DNA of 64,000 bases from Stratiolaelaps scimitus (taxonomy: Eukaryota > Arthropoda > Arachnida > Mesostigmata > Laelapidae): the NCBI GenBank assembly GCA_019614645.1, contig JABWDB010000002.1, forward strand, positions 18,327,501-18,391,500. Direction: 5' to 3'. The notes under the pieces were generated by a model. The model was given only the letters and a program-made list of their open reading frames with translations. It had not been told where the DNA came from and made no database searches. Position numbers and translations under genes: made by a program. This document shows positions 10,450 through 22,484 of the stretch, in pieces (position 1 is the first letter of the stretch; each line of letters opens with the position of its first letter).

Positions 10450-10775
10450 TACGTTAAGCGGTGACGAGATGTGACGCCGTCTAGAGGGACGCGGAGGGAC
10501 GCGGGTTCAAATCCTGCCAGACGCTTTGGAGAATCTTTGGAGTTCCTTATCATCTTTCTTTATCTGAAGATTCTCGCCAGGTACGAGTGGAAGAGATTAA
10601 GTCCCCGACAGGTCGTCATAGTAATACCTAAAGGTTAAGAGCTGAGGCCTGTCAGATAGGGGAAGAGCTGAGGATCAGCTTGAAAAACAATTATTTTTAG
10701 GTACGAGTAAGTTAGAGAAAATAACCAAAAGTAACCCCGACAGGTCCTCATAGTAATACCTAAAGGTTAAGAGCT
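10450..10775 (+). mobile_element. tRNA-derived SINE-like element, family 2, copy 1, with duplicated tail
   Basis: A box-B match (GGTTCAAATCC, 10504-10514) is followed by CTGCCAGACGC and a tail. The tail contains CCCCGACAGG, then CATAGTAATACC, AAGGTTAAGAGCT, GAGGCCTGTCAG and GCTGAGGATCAGCTT. Three other places in the window share these blocks in the same order. The stretch from GGTACGAGT to AAGGTTAAGAGCT occurs twice in this copy (from 10580 and from 10700). The offset grows from about 120 to 132 because the second unit has extra bases. Box A cannot be placed with confidence. Confidence 0.75.
10580..10775 (+). repeat. Tandem duplication of SINE tail
   Basis: Unit 1 runs from about 10580 to 10699 and unit 2 from 10700 to 10775. 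Both contain GGTACGAGT, CCCCGACAGG and TACCTAAAGGTTAAGAGCT. The second half of the matched block is almost identical between units, so the duplication is younger than the divergence among the four copies in the window. Confidence 0.85.
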
Positions 10776-10965
10776 ATGTCACTTAACCTTTCCTTGCTGG
10801 TGGCCTTCTTTACCAAATCCATAGCTGTGTAGCTATAATTTAAAACACGCATTTATTATATTACATTATTCATTTCATCTATCATCTGCCACGCTCCGAG
10901 AGAGACTGAATAAACATTAACCATGACCAATGAGCCAACTGCAACCGGTCACATGTGAGACAGCG

Positions 10966-10986
10966 CTCTCTCTCTCTCTCTCTCTC
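10966..10986. repeat. (CT)n microsatellite
   Basis: Uninterrupted CT run. The minus strand carries the GAGAG word bound by GAGA-type factors in insects. Confidence 0.92.
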
Positions 10987-12240
10987 GCACTCACTCTTGT
11001 CATTTCTAACAAATTTGACAAATAGCAACAACGATGAATAACAAATTTCATACCTTGCTGGCCTCCGTAATTTCACTACGCGCAAAAAAGAAACATAAGG
11101 GGAAGCAGGCCAAATGAAAGACAGAGAGACCGGCCGACAACCCGGAGATGAGCTGAGAGACGATCGACAGCCGGCTGTTGGTGTAAATGCTTTAGGCTGC
11201 GCTCTCTTGACGATCCGTTACGTTCTGCCAAGTTACCGTTGCGGGAGCGAGAAATAGACAGAGAGAGCGAGAGAGAGCTGCCAACGCTGCAGGCTGTTTG
11301 CAGATTATCGAGGTGATGATAATAGACCATGGGGTATCAAAAATAAAGGTACGACAATTTCATCTCATAGATAATAATCATAAATAAATCAAAAATAAAT
11401 ACTACACAATAGAAAGACAGCGGACTTTGTGCTCGAACAGTCCGCCGGTGTCGTATATTAATAACGTATGAGTTTTTGAATGTTCACATAGCGCATTTAT
11501 TTGCACAGGCTGATCGTGTACGTCTCGGCTAATGTATATCAGGCGTCTTAAAAGCCGAGCAACCTGGACATGTCGCATGTGTTGCCGCTGTCGATGTGTG
11601 TTCTTTGATTGATTGCAATCAGTTTACACGGATTTAGAAAGCGACCAGGTCTGGCGATGACGGTAATCAGCTGCAGAACCGTCTCATCTGCTCACCCACT
11701 AAGCGTTGCGTGTCCTATTGTAGGACCCTGGCAAAAAATCCTACACCTGTCCTATCGAACCCTATCTATCGTATTCATCGTGTTCGTCAATCGAACCTCG
11801 TGAACGAAGCCAGCCGAGTGATCTGTCTATTTCTCAAGATTCTCGCTATCTCTGCCAAATATGTTTTAACGAGAGCTAGCTAACGGATGTATGCAGCTCT
11901 GTAGGTAGAGATGTCGAATCTCGAGCTTGAGATGTCCATCCGTCGCTCTTTACAACACCATTGCACGCCGCCGGTGTCATTTACAACAAAGAAATGCAAT
12001 TATTACCGCCCGGCCACAAGCCGACCGTGTGTCAGCCATTACTGCCTCTACTAGAAAATACAATGCGACCAGTTTCGGGTTGACGTACAGTATCATGCAC
12101 CATCACGCTCGCCTCGGTTAGTGCAGTGTGGAGTGAATAATGGACTGTGTGAGGGCAAACGTTATTAATTGAGCCCGTGATTAAAATCATCAATTGCCTA
12201 TCCAAGTCAACGACGCTTGCCATTACCCATGGCACCCTTG

Positions 12241-12310
12241 CTGCTGCTACTACTACTACTACTATTATTACTACGACTACGGCTACGACCGCGACTACGA
12301 CTACCCACTA
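12241..12310. repeat. (CTA)n / (CTG)n / (CGA)n trinucleotide tract
   Basis: Begins as CTG units, becomes pure CTA, and decays into CTACGA variants. Confidence 0.85.
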
Positions 12311-12621
12311 CGGCCATCTCTACGGTAGTGCGCTAGCATAGTATAATCATCGCATCACTTGCTCGTCCTGGTCTTCTTCGCCGTCGTCGTCGTCGTCGAA
12401 TACGAAACCAACAAAGGGCTCTGGCGTTTAGCTGCAACGAAGGGCGGCGCTGAAGATAGCGATAGAGAAAAATAGATAACTCCGAGATTAATGAATGATT
12501 TCTGGTTAACAGGCAGAGAGATAGAGAAAGAGAGAATAGTGCGAATCGTTGTGTTAAATCCTCGACTGGTCACTGCCACTCGTCGTAGCTAGGCAACGTC
12601 GGGCAAGGTCCAATTTCTCGG

Positions 12622-12671
12622 GACCGACCTTCTCGGGGACCTACCAGGTCGGTCTGCCTCTTCTTAGGCAG
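12622..12671. repeat. Two adjacent small hairpins
   Basis: GACCGACCT (12622-12630) pairs exactly with AGGTCGGTC (12646-12654). Directly after it, CTGCCT (12654-12659) pairs with AGGCAG (12666-12671) around a 6-base loop. The two stems share the base at the junction. Confidence 0.7.
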
Positions 12672-12723
12672 GCAAACTCTCGCTTCGCTAGGTGGCCTAT
12701 CTTAGTTCACCAGAGGAGCTGTT

Positions 12724-12745
12724 CTCTCTCTCTCTCTCTCTCTCT
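12724..12745. repeat. (CT)n microsatellite
   Basis: Uninterrupted CT run of 22 bases. Confidence 0.93.
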
Positions 12746-13145
12746 AACACAACCAGTTCTGCGGGACCTCTGTAACGTGTGCGTGCTGTACGCGCAGGTG
12801 AGGATGAGACGAGATATTCTCATTTAACTGACTACTGAGCTGGGTTTCCACAACGCGCCATTTTCCAGCAGACTTTTTGCAGACAGAAGAAGCCAACAGC
12901 TTTCTTGGGACGAAAGCATTAATGGTGTTGGGCCCTGTTGCTGTTGACGCTGGCCGTCTCGGTTGATGCCGTTGCCGTTAACTCATATGGCGCACAGCAG
13001 CGTCTAGCGCGATGTGGCGCTGCAGTTTCGTGCAGTTTAAACGACCCACTACGAGGCAAATGGTCCCGGCCGACGATGATGGTGACAAAGAAGTAAATGA
13101 CGAAGATGGAATCTGAAAGCAAATAGTCATAGTTAGAGAAATAGC

Positions 13146-13176
<31 letters not shown>
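13146..13176. repeat. (GA)n microsatellite with one interruption
   Basis: GA run broken by a single extra G. It encodes a spurious Ser/Leu run on the minus strand. Confidence 0.92.
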
Positions 13177-15528
13177 CAGAGAGAACCCGACAGAGCTGGA
13201 CGTAGAACCACTAAAGAAGAAATGCAGCTGTGAGCGAATGGGATCCTTAGGAGATAATCGGCGACTGGTACCGGAAGACGCCACATCCACGTGTGGTTTG
13301 GCTTTCTCTTTCATTCTATCTCTCGGTCCCTTGCTCGCTCTCGTCTGTTCAGATCTGACTTATGAGAATCTAATGAATCGCATATATATCCTCCTCGAAA
13401 ATCGCTTAACTCTGTTAACCTTTCGCAGGGCTAGAGTCGAATGCTCTGTTACTCTAGCGTATCTCGCCGTTACTAACCACTCGACGCAATCAATGTGATT
13501 CTGAATAGCCTACACACTCGCATGTTCGCGTTAGGGTCGCCTATGGTCGCTCACTGAGCCGGGCTGTTGTAGCCTGTCGACGCAATGCAGAACAACTAAT
13601 CGACTATAAATGAGCTAACCAGGAGAAGGGCAGGCGGCCACTAACCTAATCTAGACTTAACCTAGGCAGTAAGAGAGGTCCTTAGACAGCATAGCAGGCG
13701 AAGATAATATTTATCATATTGATAGGCCCGTAACCAAACCTAACCTAGTACAGCCAATCCATAACAGCTCGTATTCAACTCAAGCTGGTGAATAGACAAG
13801 CGACACGCCTCAACCCGATGAAACGGAATACATTTAGGAAATATATTCAAATTGTACAGCTGTAGTTGTAGTCGCAGTTGTGCTAGTAGCAGTAGAAGCA
13901 GTAGTGATCGTAGGTTACATTTCAACAGATCAGGTGTCCTGGCCATCGTGACAACAGGGACAATTTTTATTTCGCTACAAAAAAAAACCTGTGATAGCAG
14001 CCAACCTTGCTTTTCCGAGGGAGGACATTCGCCACGTTTCGGCAAGACGAGATAATTTCAAACGTTTATTTATGCCGTTCGTACTGTTACACATACTTAC
14101 TTTGTACGAGGATATCATACAATTGTGTGTCCATGCCAAAAAAAATGTTGCAGTGCTCCCGTCTCGTCGACTTGATCTGTCTACGTCAGCTGCTCGATCC
14201 CCGCCGACAGATGATTGCGAAATGAAACCACTCGTTCGGATCATTTTTATCCATCAATATATATATTTCGTTGTATCGCCTCTCTGCCTCGCTTCGTCCC
14301 TTCCTCCCCGCCGTCTCTCGTTCTCGCAGACCGAACAAAGCCGAACAACGGCAAACTAATGCACTAAAAACAACGTCGTCCTTAGGCGGCCTACCCCCCC
14401 TCAAACCCTGGACTTCTGCTTTTCTTCAGCCACAAGCCGCGGCGACATTCAGTCTACGTTACGACGCAGCGCTTCACCAATGATAATTATGTTTTACCTA
14501 TTGCCAGCCATTACTCATAGTACCGTCATGTTACCAACTACATCAATACTATGTAGATCTGTTGACTCTGGTCGACAGTGCACGAAAGACATCACCACGG
14601 CGGTGAACATCTACAACGGTGAACCGTTTGATAGTGGCAATGTGTTTTTATACGTTAACCGAGAGAGAGAGAGAGATAGAGATAGAGCACGGAATTATCA
14701 GCTGACATATGCCTCACTTTTGGTAACATGTCACAAGTTGCATTCGTTGACTAATTATTCAATTACATTTGATGTCTGAAATGAATTCTTCGATGCACTG
14801 GACAGGTCAGTGAACTATTAGAACGCAGCACGGAGAGACAGCGGAGCACTTATGATACGTGCCGGCTGTGGCTGCCGGAAATGTGTGTTCGCAAATATAA
14901 TATAGCCATATAATCAATTACCGTTACATCAACACCAAGGCGCAGAATCGTCCAGCAATTGGTCACCAGTCAATCGAGCCCCAACCAATCGACAATGATG
15001 ACTTGGCCGCTGCGCGAATCAGCGGCGACTCGGAGGTCCGGAGGGCCCCTCAGCGATATTCGATGATGGCAGCGAAGATTGTCGTCAACCCGTTTGTCTC
15101 TTTCGGGTGCTTCTCCTCCATGTCCGTGCTTTGGGCTGGCTAGTGGCGGCCAATGACGCGACCAGCCTTACTGCTACCGCCAACGGTTCAAACGATAGCT
15201 CCGGATTCGGCGCGGGATAGATCGGATAGACACGGCCACTGCGCACTTGCAAAGAAATCAGTCGCTCGCTCGCCCGCCCGCTCGCTCCTCGGCGACTTTC
15301 GGGATTCTTGATGGGAAAACCCTGTACGTCCAAATGCGCGTTTCCGGCGCTCGCTAAAAGAACAGTATATATACGAGGACACCCATCCCAATGGTATGGG
15401 AAATTGTTGGACTACTGCTGCGAGTCTGCTCCCTCGTCGCCGTCGCGTGTGGATAGCCACTGTCAGCCCGAATCGCGAAACGTCCCCTGCCCCTCGAGGC
15501 AGCAACAATTGTGCTCATGGGTTGACTG

Positions 15529-15557
15529 CTACTACTACTACTACTACTATTACTACT
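15529..15557. repeat. (CTA)n tract
   Basis: About nine CTA units with one ATT interruption. It gives a Tyr run on the plus strand. Confidence 0.88.
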
Positions 15558-15779
15558 CACACATAAATCGCATGTTTGTGTATTATCCAGCCGCTGATCT
15601 GAAGTGCAGACGCCCATTCGGTAGAACAATGCCAATTCGGCAGTTCTCCAAAATGAGAGCGAAGACGAGAGCAGCGGTGAAGCTGCACTATTTCGCTATC
15701 CATCGAAGTAAGGTGCACAGCGTGTGGCATACGTTTGGTACACGAGGATTCGTCATTGAGCTATAATATAGTCGTTAAA

Positions 15780-18060
15780 TGTTTATTCTCGCAAGCGTAT
15801 TAGCAAAATTCCCCCTTGGATAGGCTACAGGTAAATATTCTATTGAATGCAATTATGATTATTAGGACACATGAGCATGAGTGGATATAAGTGTTGTATG
15901 TTGTGGAAATATGAAACCTCATATTGTTAGGGTTCAAAGCCGTTGTACTATACATATGCTGGCTGTGTGCAATTCTAGGCAATTGACTCAAAGCCATCAG
16001 GAAATCAACGAAAAAAAATACTATATATTAGAGAAATGTAATGGGGTACGTTAGAAAAAATAGCAATCCGGCTGCTCGACGACACCAGAGTATACAATGA
16101 TTGTAAACCGGCCTCTTTTCTCGAAATATTGTAGGGGTTATAATGAATGAATGCGAGGATAAAGCAAGCACGTGTTGTTTGCCGACAATATTATTTTTAT
16201 GTCTTAAGATCAAGAATAATTAGCGACGCAGTTGGAGACAGGGTCGAAGCCATCGTGGCGCGTCGACAATTGTTGTTTTATGTAATACTGACTCCAAGAG
16301 ATTGAGCACATAGAATATCTGACCATATCTGATTGGGCTTCTGAATCAGCTGAATGATGAAGACGATAACAGCGACATCCGATCCGTCTGCGATGGACAC
16401 ACTTCTCGGAGGCTACTCGCACTCCGCTAGTACTAGCAAGCGTTATTGTTATTGCTGTGGGCAATGCCTACGCCATGGCCAAGGCTCATCTCTGCCACGT
16501 TGGCTATTCATGGCAATACACGTAAATATCGAGCTGATGAGAGTCAGCCCCGTGAGATATCTGATTGCCAGCTCCAATCAATACTACTATGAGCACACGG
16601 CCACACGTTGTGCGTCTAGTCGTATACGATCGATTATGACATAAAGGCTATCAGCGGTCAAACAATCATTGACCGGTGGCGGGATGGTTTATATCTATAG
16701 TAGTTTGCAAGACGGTGAGCATCGTGACATATGCTATTCGATTCGGCGATTGAAGGGCATACTAAAAATGTATTTACAGATTTTGGTTATCAATAAGGCT
16801 AATACGAGTTGTCCAGCAACGTTCCCGCCTCAAGAAATCTCTCGACACAATAAGCTGTAGAGGAGTACTGGTCAAGCTGACCGATTGTCTGCTCATTAGA
16901 TAATCATTTGTTGTTTTGCGGAGCCGAAATCCATATTGCTCTCTGATCGCCCGCGGCGCGATGTCAACCACCTTTCCAAGCGATCATCACAGGAAGCCCC
17001 GAACACTTTTATCACCCACTTAGCATCGAAGCTTTATCAACGAAATATTCGCAAGAGGTCACAAGTCTACCTCACTAGTGACGATGCCCCTCCATCAAGT
17101 TGCTGGCTACGTTTCAGTCGGGTGCATCAGCGTTCGTTAAACAACGATCCTTTTTTAAAAAGCTGCATTATTTATTTAATTGTTATTATTATTATCATAA
17201 ATAAATGTGCTGGGAGATCGACCGTATCGAGCAAGCACTCACTGTCCGCTACCGCCGACGCTCTCGGAATCCCGAAAATCCCATGGATTTTCGCCTATCA
17301 ATTCTCACATTCTAGTCAGAATGCGTCTGTACAGATTGACCGCCGCCGTAAGAAGCATTTCAAGGCAAAATCTCGATTTATTTATAAGCTATAATCTGCA
17401 TTAGCAAGCTATGTTTTTCACGGCGGCAGCATCCGGCATCCGGCTGCGTTCCGTGCGTCTGCATGGGTCAGCGTATGGATGGAGCACCGCATAATATCTT
17501 TCAATATTACGACCACACTACCTCGGCGTTGTTCGTCTACGGGATTTAGCTACGGTGGCTTTGGTTTGTCTGCTCTATAGTTTGTGTCAAGCGTTTTGAA
17601 AATGCTGCGCATTCGTTCGGCGAGTCTGCCGACAGTTGTGCTCACTGGTTCAGCTGGACGTGGCCGAAAAATCTGTTCCAATTTCTCGAATACAATAGTA
17701 CCATTTCTATCCTACTGTTGTGGTAGTATTCGTTAGTCCGCATGCACAGAGCTTATGTATATATACGGTGCAAATCTTTATGAACAACCTCGTGTGTGCG
17801 GACAGTAGTATAGTATGTAGCTTATACGGGAGGGACAAATGGCTTGGGCTGAAAGCCTGCCAGACGCGGAGAACGTTTGAATCTCTTTATCGCCATTCAT
17901 TATCTGTGAATTCTTGGTAGGCACGACAAGGTGGAAAATAAAGCAAAGGTGGGCCGGACATATCCCCGTAGTAAAAATTAACGATTTAGATCCGAGGCCC
18001 GGGATGCGAACGGGAACAGCTCAGAGTTGGTAATATTTTTAAGCTAATACTACACTAGCA
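15780..18060. other. Low-repeat spacer with a SINE family 2 copy
   Basis: Mostly unremarkable AT-leaning sequence. The only structured element I can support is the diverged SINE-like copy at 17856-18030. Confidence 0.5.
17856..18030 (+). mobile_element. SINE-like family 2, copy 2 (diverged)
   Basis: Aligns by eye with the copy at 10450-10775 from CTGCCAGACGC onward. The shared order is an AATCT/TTTATC block, TTCTTGGTAGGCACGA (equivalent of TTCTCGCCAGGTACGA), GTAGTAA, GATTTAGATC.GAGGCC and a final CAGCTCAG. The box-B region is not recognisable, so the copy is probably head-truncated and old. Confidence 0.6.
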
Positions 18061-18081
18061 GTAAAGCAAACAATATTGAAT

Positions 18082-18087
<6 letters not shown>

Positions 18088-18115
<28 letters not shown>

Positions 18116-18128
18116 TGCGTGTGTGTGT
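18088..18128. repeat. Compound (TA)n(TG)n microsatellite
   Basis: A TA run passes directly into a TG run with one CG interruption. Confidence 0.92.
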
Positions 18129-19780
18129 CCATCTATTGCGATTGAATCTGTCAAGTCTGCACAAGTCAAACACAAGTCAGCTCATTCATTTCGTACACCT
18201 GCTATATGTGTATAGTATCATAATAGTATCGTACGAGATAATTTCTGTCAGACAACACCCAATGGATCTCAACTCGACAGAGCTGGCAGCGGCAGTATGC
18301 AGTAGCACTTGTAGCGACTACGGTACCTGGTTGAATATATCAGGCCCTAGTCAGCACCCTTACGCCGTCGCCGCGAGACAGCTATGGCTATCATCATCAT
18401 CCGGCTCATCCTCAGCAACGCCACCGTAGGAAGGCAAACCGACAGAGGGAGACACGACGCTGCCACCATCCGCGCACAAAGGGTCCGGCCATTCAGCGCA
18501 AAAACGAGCAGACAAGCGCTCTCGACGGCCGTCGTTGTGAAAACCGCCGATCGCAGAATAAAGCGAGCTCGCGTCTCCTACGCTAAACTTTTGAGTGGTA
18601 ATTTCCGTTTGAGCTTCGTGAGTGTCATCTGTTTGGCGTAAACCCAAAATGGCGACTGCTGTTCCTCACACCCGATATATTGTATGGCGCTCTGTGGCAC
18701 TGGGATATGAGCAACGGTCGAGATGTGCAGTAACTTCGTCAACAGCAGCAACAGCAACAACAATGGGCCCGAGGAACTAAGGCGCGTATTACGAACGGAG
18801 CGCTACAGAACGCGAAGGGCAGAGTGGACCGGAATCGCGAAAAAAGGCAATGCTCTCACTGAAGATGGAGGAAAATGGAGAGAGAATTGACTGCATGAAC
18901 ATTATGATGTACTTCTTGTTTGTTTGCCGATTGGTCGACGGTTATTCCATTTGTACGGTCCACCATTGGCGCTATGAATCAAACGGGTAACACAACGATA
19001 AAAGCGCTACTCATCCGGACCCCACACCCTCCAATTTTGGACGAGTTCGGACTCGTCCGGACTCGTCCGTGAGGCTGCAAAGTTCATCACTTTTACCAAG
19101 GCAGCATTGCGGACTCCTAACCACCCTTATACAGGCTTGCTATAAAGGAATTGCTATGAAGAGTCACCGTTTTGTGTTAACTGCTAACCTCCACTGCAGT
19201 CTCTCTCTCTCTCTCTGTGACGAAATTTCTACAGCTTCCATTTTTCATCACTCGTCCACTAATTGACTGCGAGCAATAACGAACTCAGTAACGAACAAGC
19301 AGCTCGGACGCGCGCGCGTGTGTGTGTGTGGGTGTCCGACCCGCTATCATCTATCTCTCCGGCACGATTGCAATTAACCATGTCGGCTGCTATCGTTTTG
19401 ATTATTAGTATGGTTAAGGTTCTGGTCATTATTGTGATGTTAGCAGTGGCCCATTGGCAGTGGCGACTTCATTGGCATGGCGTCGGACACGACCCTGTCG
19501 TACTTTCGATGAGGATCTAGTCGGCGATGACGGCAAGGTGCCAAATATAGGCCGTACACTAACAATATTGAAGGTAATAAGTTCCCAGCAGAGAGCCTAG
19601 TGGGTCTCATGCCGAGTGAATAGGTTTGTCACTTGTGCACTGCCCCTTGTCACTGTGTAGATTGTGCCTTGATCATTTTTCTATCTAGAATAATATAAAA
19701 TACCTCGTTGTATCCATATATCATCACAGTTGAGCTCCTACATAAAGGCGATGTTTACATGGGGAAAAAATGAGCTGTAA

Positions 19781-19853
19781 GCGCGCACAGCCGTAAGAGC
19801 ACCGGACTCACCGCTGTGCGACTTTAACAACAGCAAACGACTGATTCAAATTT
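19781..19853 (+). mobile_element. tRNA-like head fragment, possible SINE
   Basis: AAGAGCACCGGACTC (19795-19809) matches the usual junction of D-stem and anticodon stem in tRNAs. GATTCAAATTT (19843-19853) is a decayed box B about 50 bases later. CGCACAGC (19784-19791) and GCTGTGCG (19813-19820) are exact inverted repeats. It does not fold as an intact tRNA. Confidence 0.4.
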
Positions 19854-20413
19854 CTTCAAAAATAATCAATTTTCAAAAGTAACAATAACAATAGTCATGA
19901 AAACAATGAAAGCACAAGTCTGTCGCAGGTTGCGTATGGTATGGGTATTATATGTGACGCATGGAAATGGAATATTATTCACCAATGTAATGAGAGACAC
20001 CAGATCTAGGTATTGTTCCTTATAATGTGCCCTCAACGTACGAGGGGTCTAATAACAATGTATACTTCATTTCAGGTTTTTAAGGAATACGCCTGAGGCA
20101 ACCTATTCAGAGTCAATATCTCGCCTATGTAGTTCTACGTTCGGCCAATTTTTGTCAAAGTTCTCCCGAGATTCTGCGCTATTGATCATGGAGCGTCCGA
20201 AGGGGACATTGACTTGTATAATATCGCCCCTGCACGACCGTGCGCTGCCACCTCTGATTGCGAAGGACATTAATCAAAGAGTTGAGCTGCGAAATTCTCC
20301 AATCGTTTTTCGGGGCAGATGTCCTGCAGTATGCATCGTGATACAGCAAGTAGGTATGCTCTACGTCTATTAGTTAAGACAGCAACATGTCTTAGTCTTA
20401 TGCTTTTTGTCCG

Positions 20414-20438
20414 ATAATAATAATAATAATAATAATAA
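20414..20438. repeat. (AAT)n microsatellite
   Basis: About eight ATA/AAT units. Confidence 0.92.
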
Positions 20439-20949
20439 ACCCGTTAACATCACTCCGATCATCGATATTATCCACTATAACTGATCGTCTACTTCACTGC
20501 TGTCCAGTCAAATGCGCATCGACGGGATCTTCTTTTTTGTTTAATTGTTCATGTTGAATAGGTAGGTCTGTGTCGCTGCGCGAACCTGATGTCTCCGGCT
20601 TCTCGCATTTAGAGACCTAGTCGCCGCCCAAGCCACCGCGCGAGCTCCATATGATATCTGATCACATAATGGACACGTGTGGATCCGATAGATTAGTAAA
20701 TTGTTGATTATCCAGTTGATCATTGTCCTTTTATCAATACACAAATGGCGAGAAGTGTTATTAACGATTTTATTATTTTATTATTATTATTATTCTACCA
20801 CTGGATAAATCGACTCAGGCAAAATGAGCATTGCGCAAAAGACCTTCAACGCTGTCATCGAAACATCCCATTACCTTGGAGGAGATTCCGTTTTAAGAAT
20901 CAACAGCGACCGCATTGTCGCACGGTGCCACCCCGCCTTGAAGACGTCA

Positions 20950-21010
20950 ATTGGCGGGTTTAGCCCAGCGGTCTTTGTACGCCGGGCGTCGGTGGCAATC
21001 CTGCCACCTC
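20950..21010 (+). mobile_element. tRNA-like head with box A, possible SINE family 2
   Basis: TAGCCCAGCGG (20961-20971) is a full match to the box-A consensus. About 30 bases later GGTGGCAATCCTGCC (20991-21005) resembles box B plus the ATCCTGCC that follows box B in the copy at 10450-10775. No matching tail follows, so the rest is truncated or too diverged. Confidence 0.4.
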
Positions 21011-21270
21011 CACATATCAGCGACGGCAGCCTGATGATATAGTGAGGACATCTCTGCCAGATCGACGTCAGCGTCTCTCCTCTGACGGCGCCATTTCCGT
21101 CAGGCGGATGACTGGCGTTTAGGCTGCGTTTTCGACGATGGAATAGTCATTATCAATGGTCGGCCCGCAGTTTGTAGCAGCAGCAGCACCCAGCTTCTCA
21201 AGGGTTTTCTGTATCTTTTCTTTTGTTTTTCTTTTTTGTATCTTCTTCCATCAGAGTCTGCTACATCCAA

Positions 21271-21290
21271 TCTCTCTCTCTCTCTCTCTC
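21271..21290. repeat. (TC)n microsatellite
   Basis: Ten TC units. Confidence 0.93.
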
Positions 21291-22401
21291 ATTTTCCTAG
21301 TTATTTTTCTCTCTATCTCTGATGGTCGTTTGGCCGCTTGTTAGCCAGCATCCCGATAAAGCTGGCCGTCCGCTCGCTCGGTTCACGAATTCAGTTGGCC
21401 ACTCTCACGAATCGAGAAGGAACACATTTCCGCGGCGTATCTATCTGAATGATATAACAAACACGGCCCATACACCACATCGTACTATTCCGCGATTACA
21501 GCACTTGTATCAGTAGATGTCGTCAATGCGTGCGTGCCCTGTGTCTAGCTAACTGCGTGTCAACATTAGTACGGGGCCTGTTTCGGTTCTGTTTGTCCCG
21601 AGGTCTCGTATATCAATAACACGAGACAACAGGAAGACATCTCAACGGGGCTACGTATCATACAGCAACGATTTCAAGGGGGAGTGCGCGAATGCTGCCT
21701 GACTGGGAATGGACCTCTAGGAGCGGGACATGCCGCCGGGTGGCGCCAGCGAACGAGCGCCAGTTTTGTCGTCTGTCACTTGCCTGGCGTTGCTGTCTGA
21801 CTGGAAGTAAGAAAAGCTGCCACCGTAGCGTAGAATGGAGAATGGTTTTGGATTTCCCTTGCTTTCTTTTCCTCTGCTGCTGCCGCCGCCACCGCCGCAT
21901 GATGATGGAATAGCACCACTTGACGGCTCGTCCGATGCATCGTTCTCTCTTGCCGTAGACGCCATACAGGCATTTGTTCTAGCCGTTCGTTGCCGGCTGG
22001 AGTCTAGCGCACATGAGATGAGATCCGCTGCTCTCCCTTCGTTGTCATTGTCTCTGCATCCTATCATGATTAACATAAGTCGTCTATGTGGCATTGTGCA
22101 TCCTGGCTAGGTCGCTGCGACATGGAACCGTAGACACGGTGCCGGCCAACGGCGAAGACGTCTCGACACATGTTCACAGTGAAATATTTCCGAGCCAGCA
22201 AAAATTCCACACGACACTACTTATCCGCCGGTGGAACAAGTATCCGAGAGAGACGGACGGACCGGGGCGGACGGGGAGGGGACGATGATAGACAAATGAG
22301 AATAGATAGGCAACAATGGGGTGGATAGATACAACCTACTATTTCGTCAGTCATATTGGTCGCGGTGTCCGAACTGGATGAGTCGTATCGAGCGACGAGG
22401 A

Positions 22402-22419
22402 AGAGAGAGAGAGAGAGAG
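22402..22419. repeat. (GA)n microsatellite
   Basis: Uninterrupted GA run of about 18 bases. Confidence 0.9.
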
Positions 22420-22484
22420 TGAAATATTGTCGTAGTCACGCGACTGATACAATTATCTAGTAAATTTTCCGGACTGACTCACAG

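Larger units (their letters stand above)
10020..12240. other. Spacer with SINE family 2 copy and hairpin
   Basis: Besides the hairpin (10360-10404) and the SINE-like element (10450-10775) it holds (TA)n at 10207-10221 and (CT)n at 10966-10986. I see nothing recognisable in 11330-12240. Confidence 0.5.
12240..15780. other. Mixed stretch with CT/GA and CTA repeats
   Basis: Holds a (CTA)n tract at 12241-12310, GTC repeats near 12380-12398, paired hairpins (12622-12671), (CT)n at 12724-12745, (GA)n at 13146-13176 and 14661-14676, and (CTA)n at 15529-15557. Open frames of 60-150 codons occur in several phases, for example 15308-15766, but read through repeats. I see no recognisable product. Confidence 0.5.
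18060..20400. other. Mixed stretch with AT/GT microsatellite and a tRNA-like fragment
   Basis: Holds the (TA)n(TG)n array at 18088-18128, CT runs at 19200-19216, a (GT)n run at 19318-19330 and a tRNA-like fragment at 19781-19853. A short hydrophobic frame follows an ATG at 19380 (VLIISMVKVLVIIVML). It stops after 46 residues and I do not call it. Confidence 0.5.

Noticed and set aside
13630..13760. Several CCTAA/TTAGG-like words, as in arthropod telomeres
   Set aside because: They are scattered (TAACCTAA, TTAACCTAGG, AAACCTAACCTAG) and not tandem, so not an interstitial telomere array.
20745..20963. 72-codon frame with a good ATG context and a hydrophobic core
   Set aside because: A (TTA)n microsatellite encodes the core, and the 3' part runs into a tRNA-like repeat fragment.
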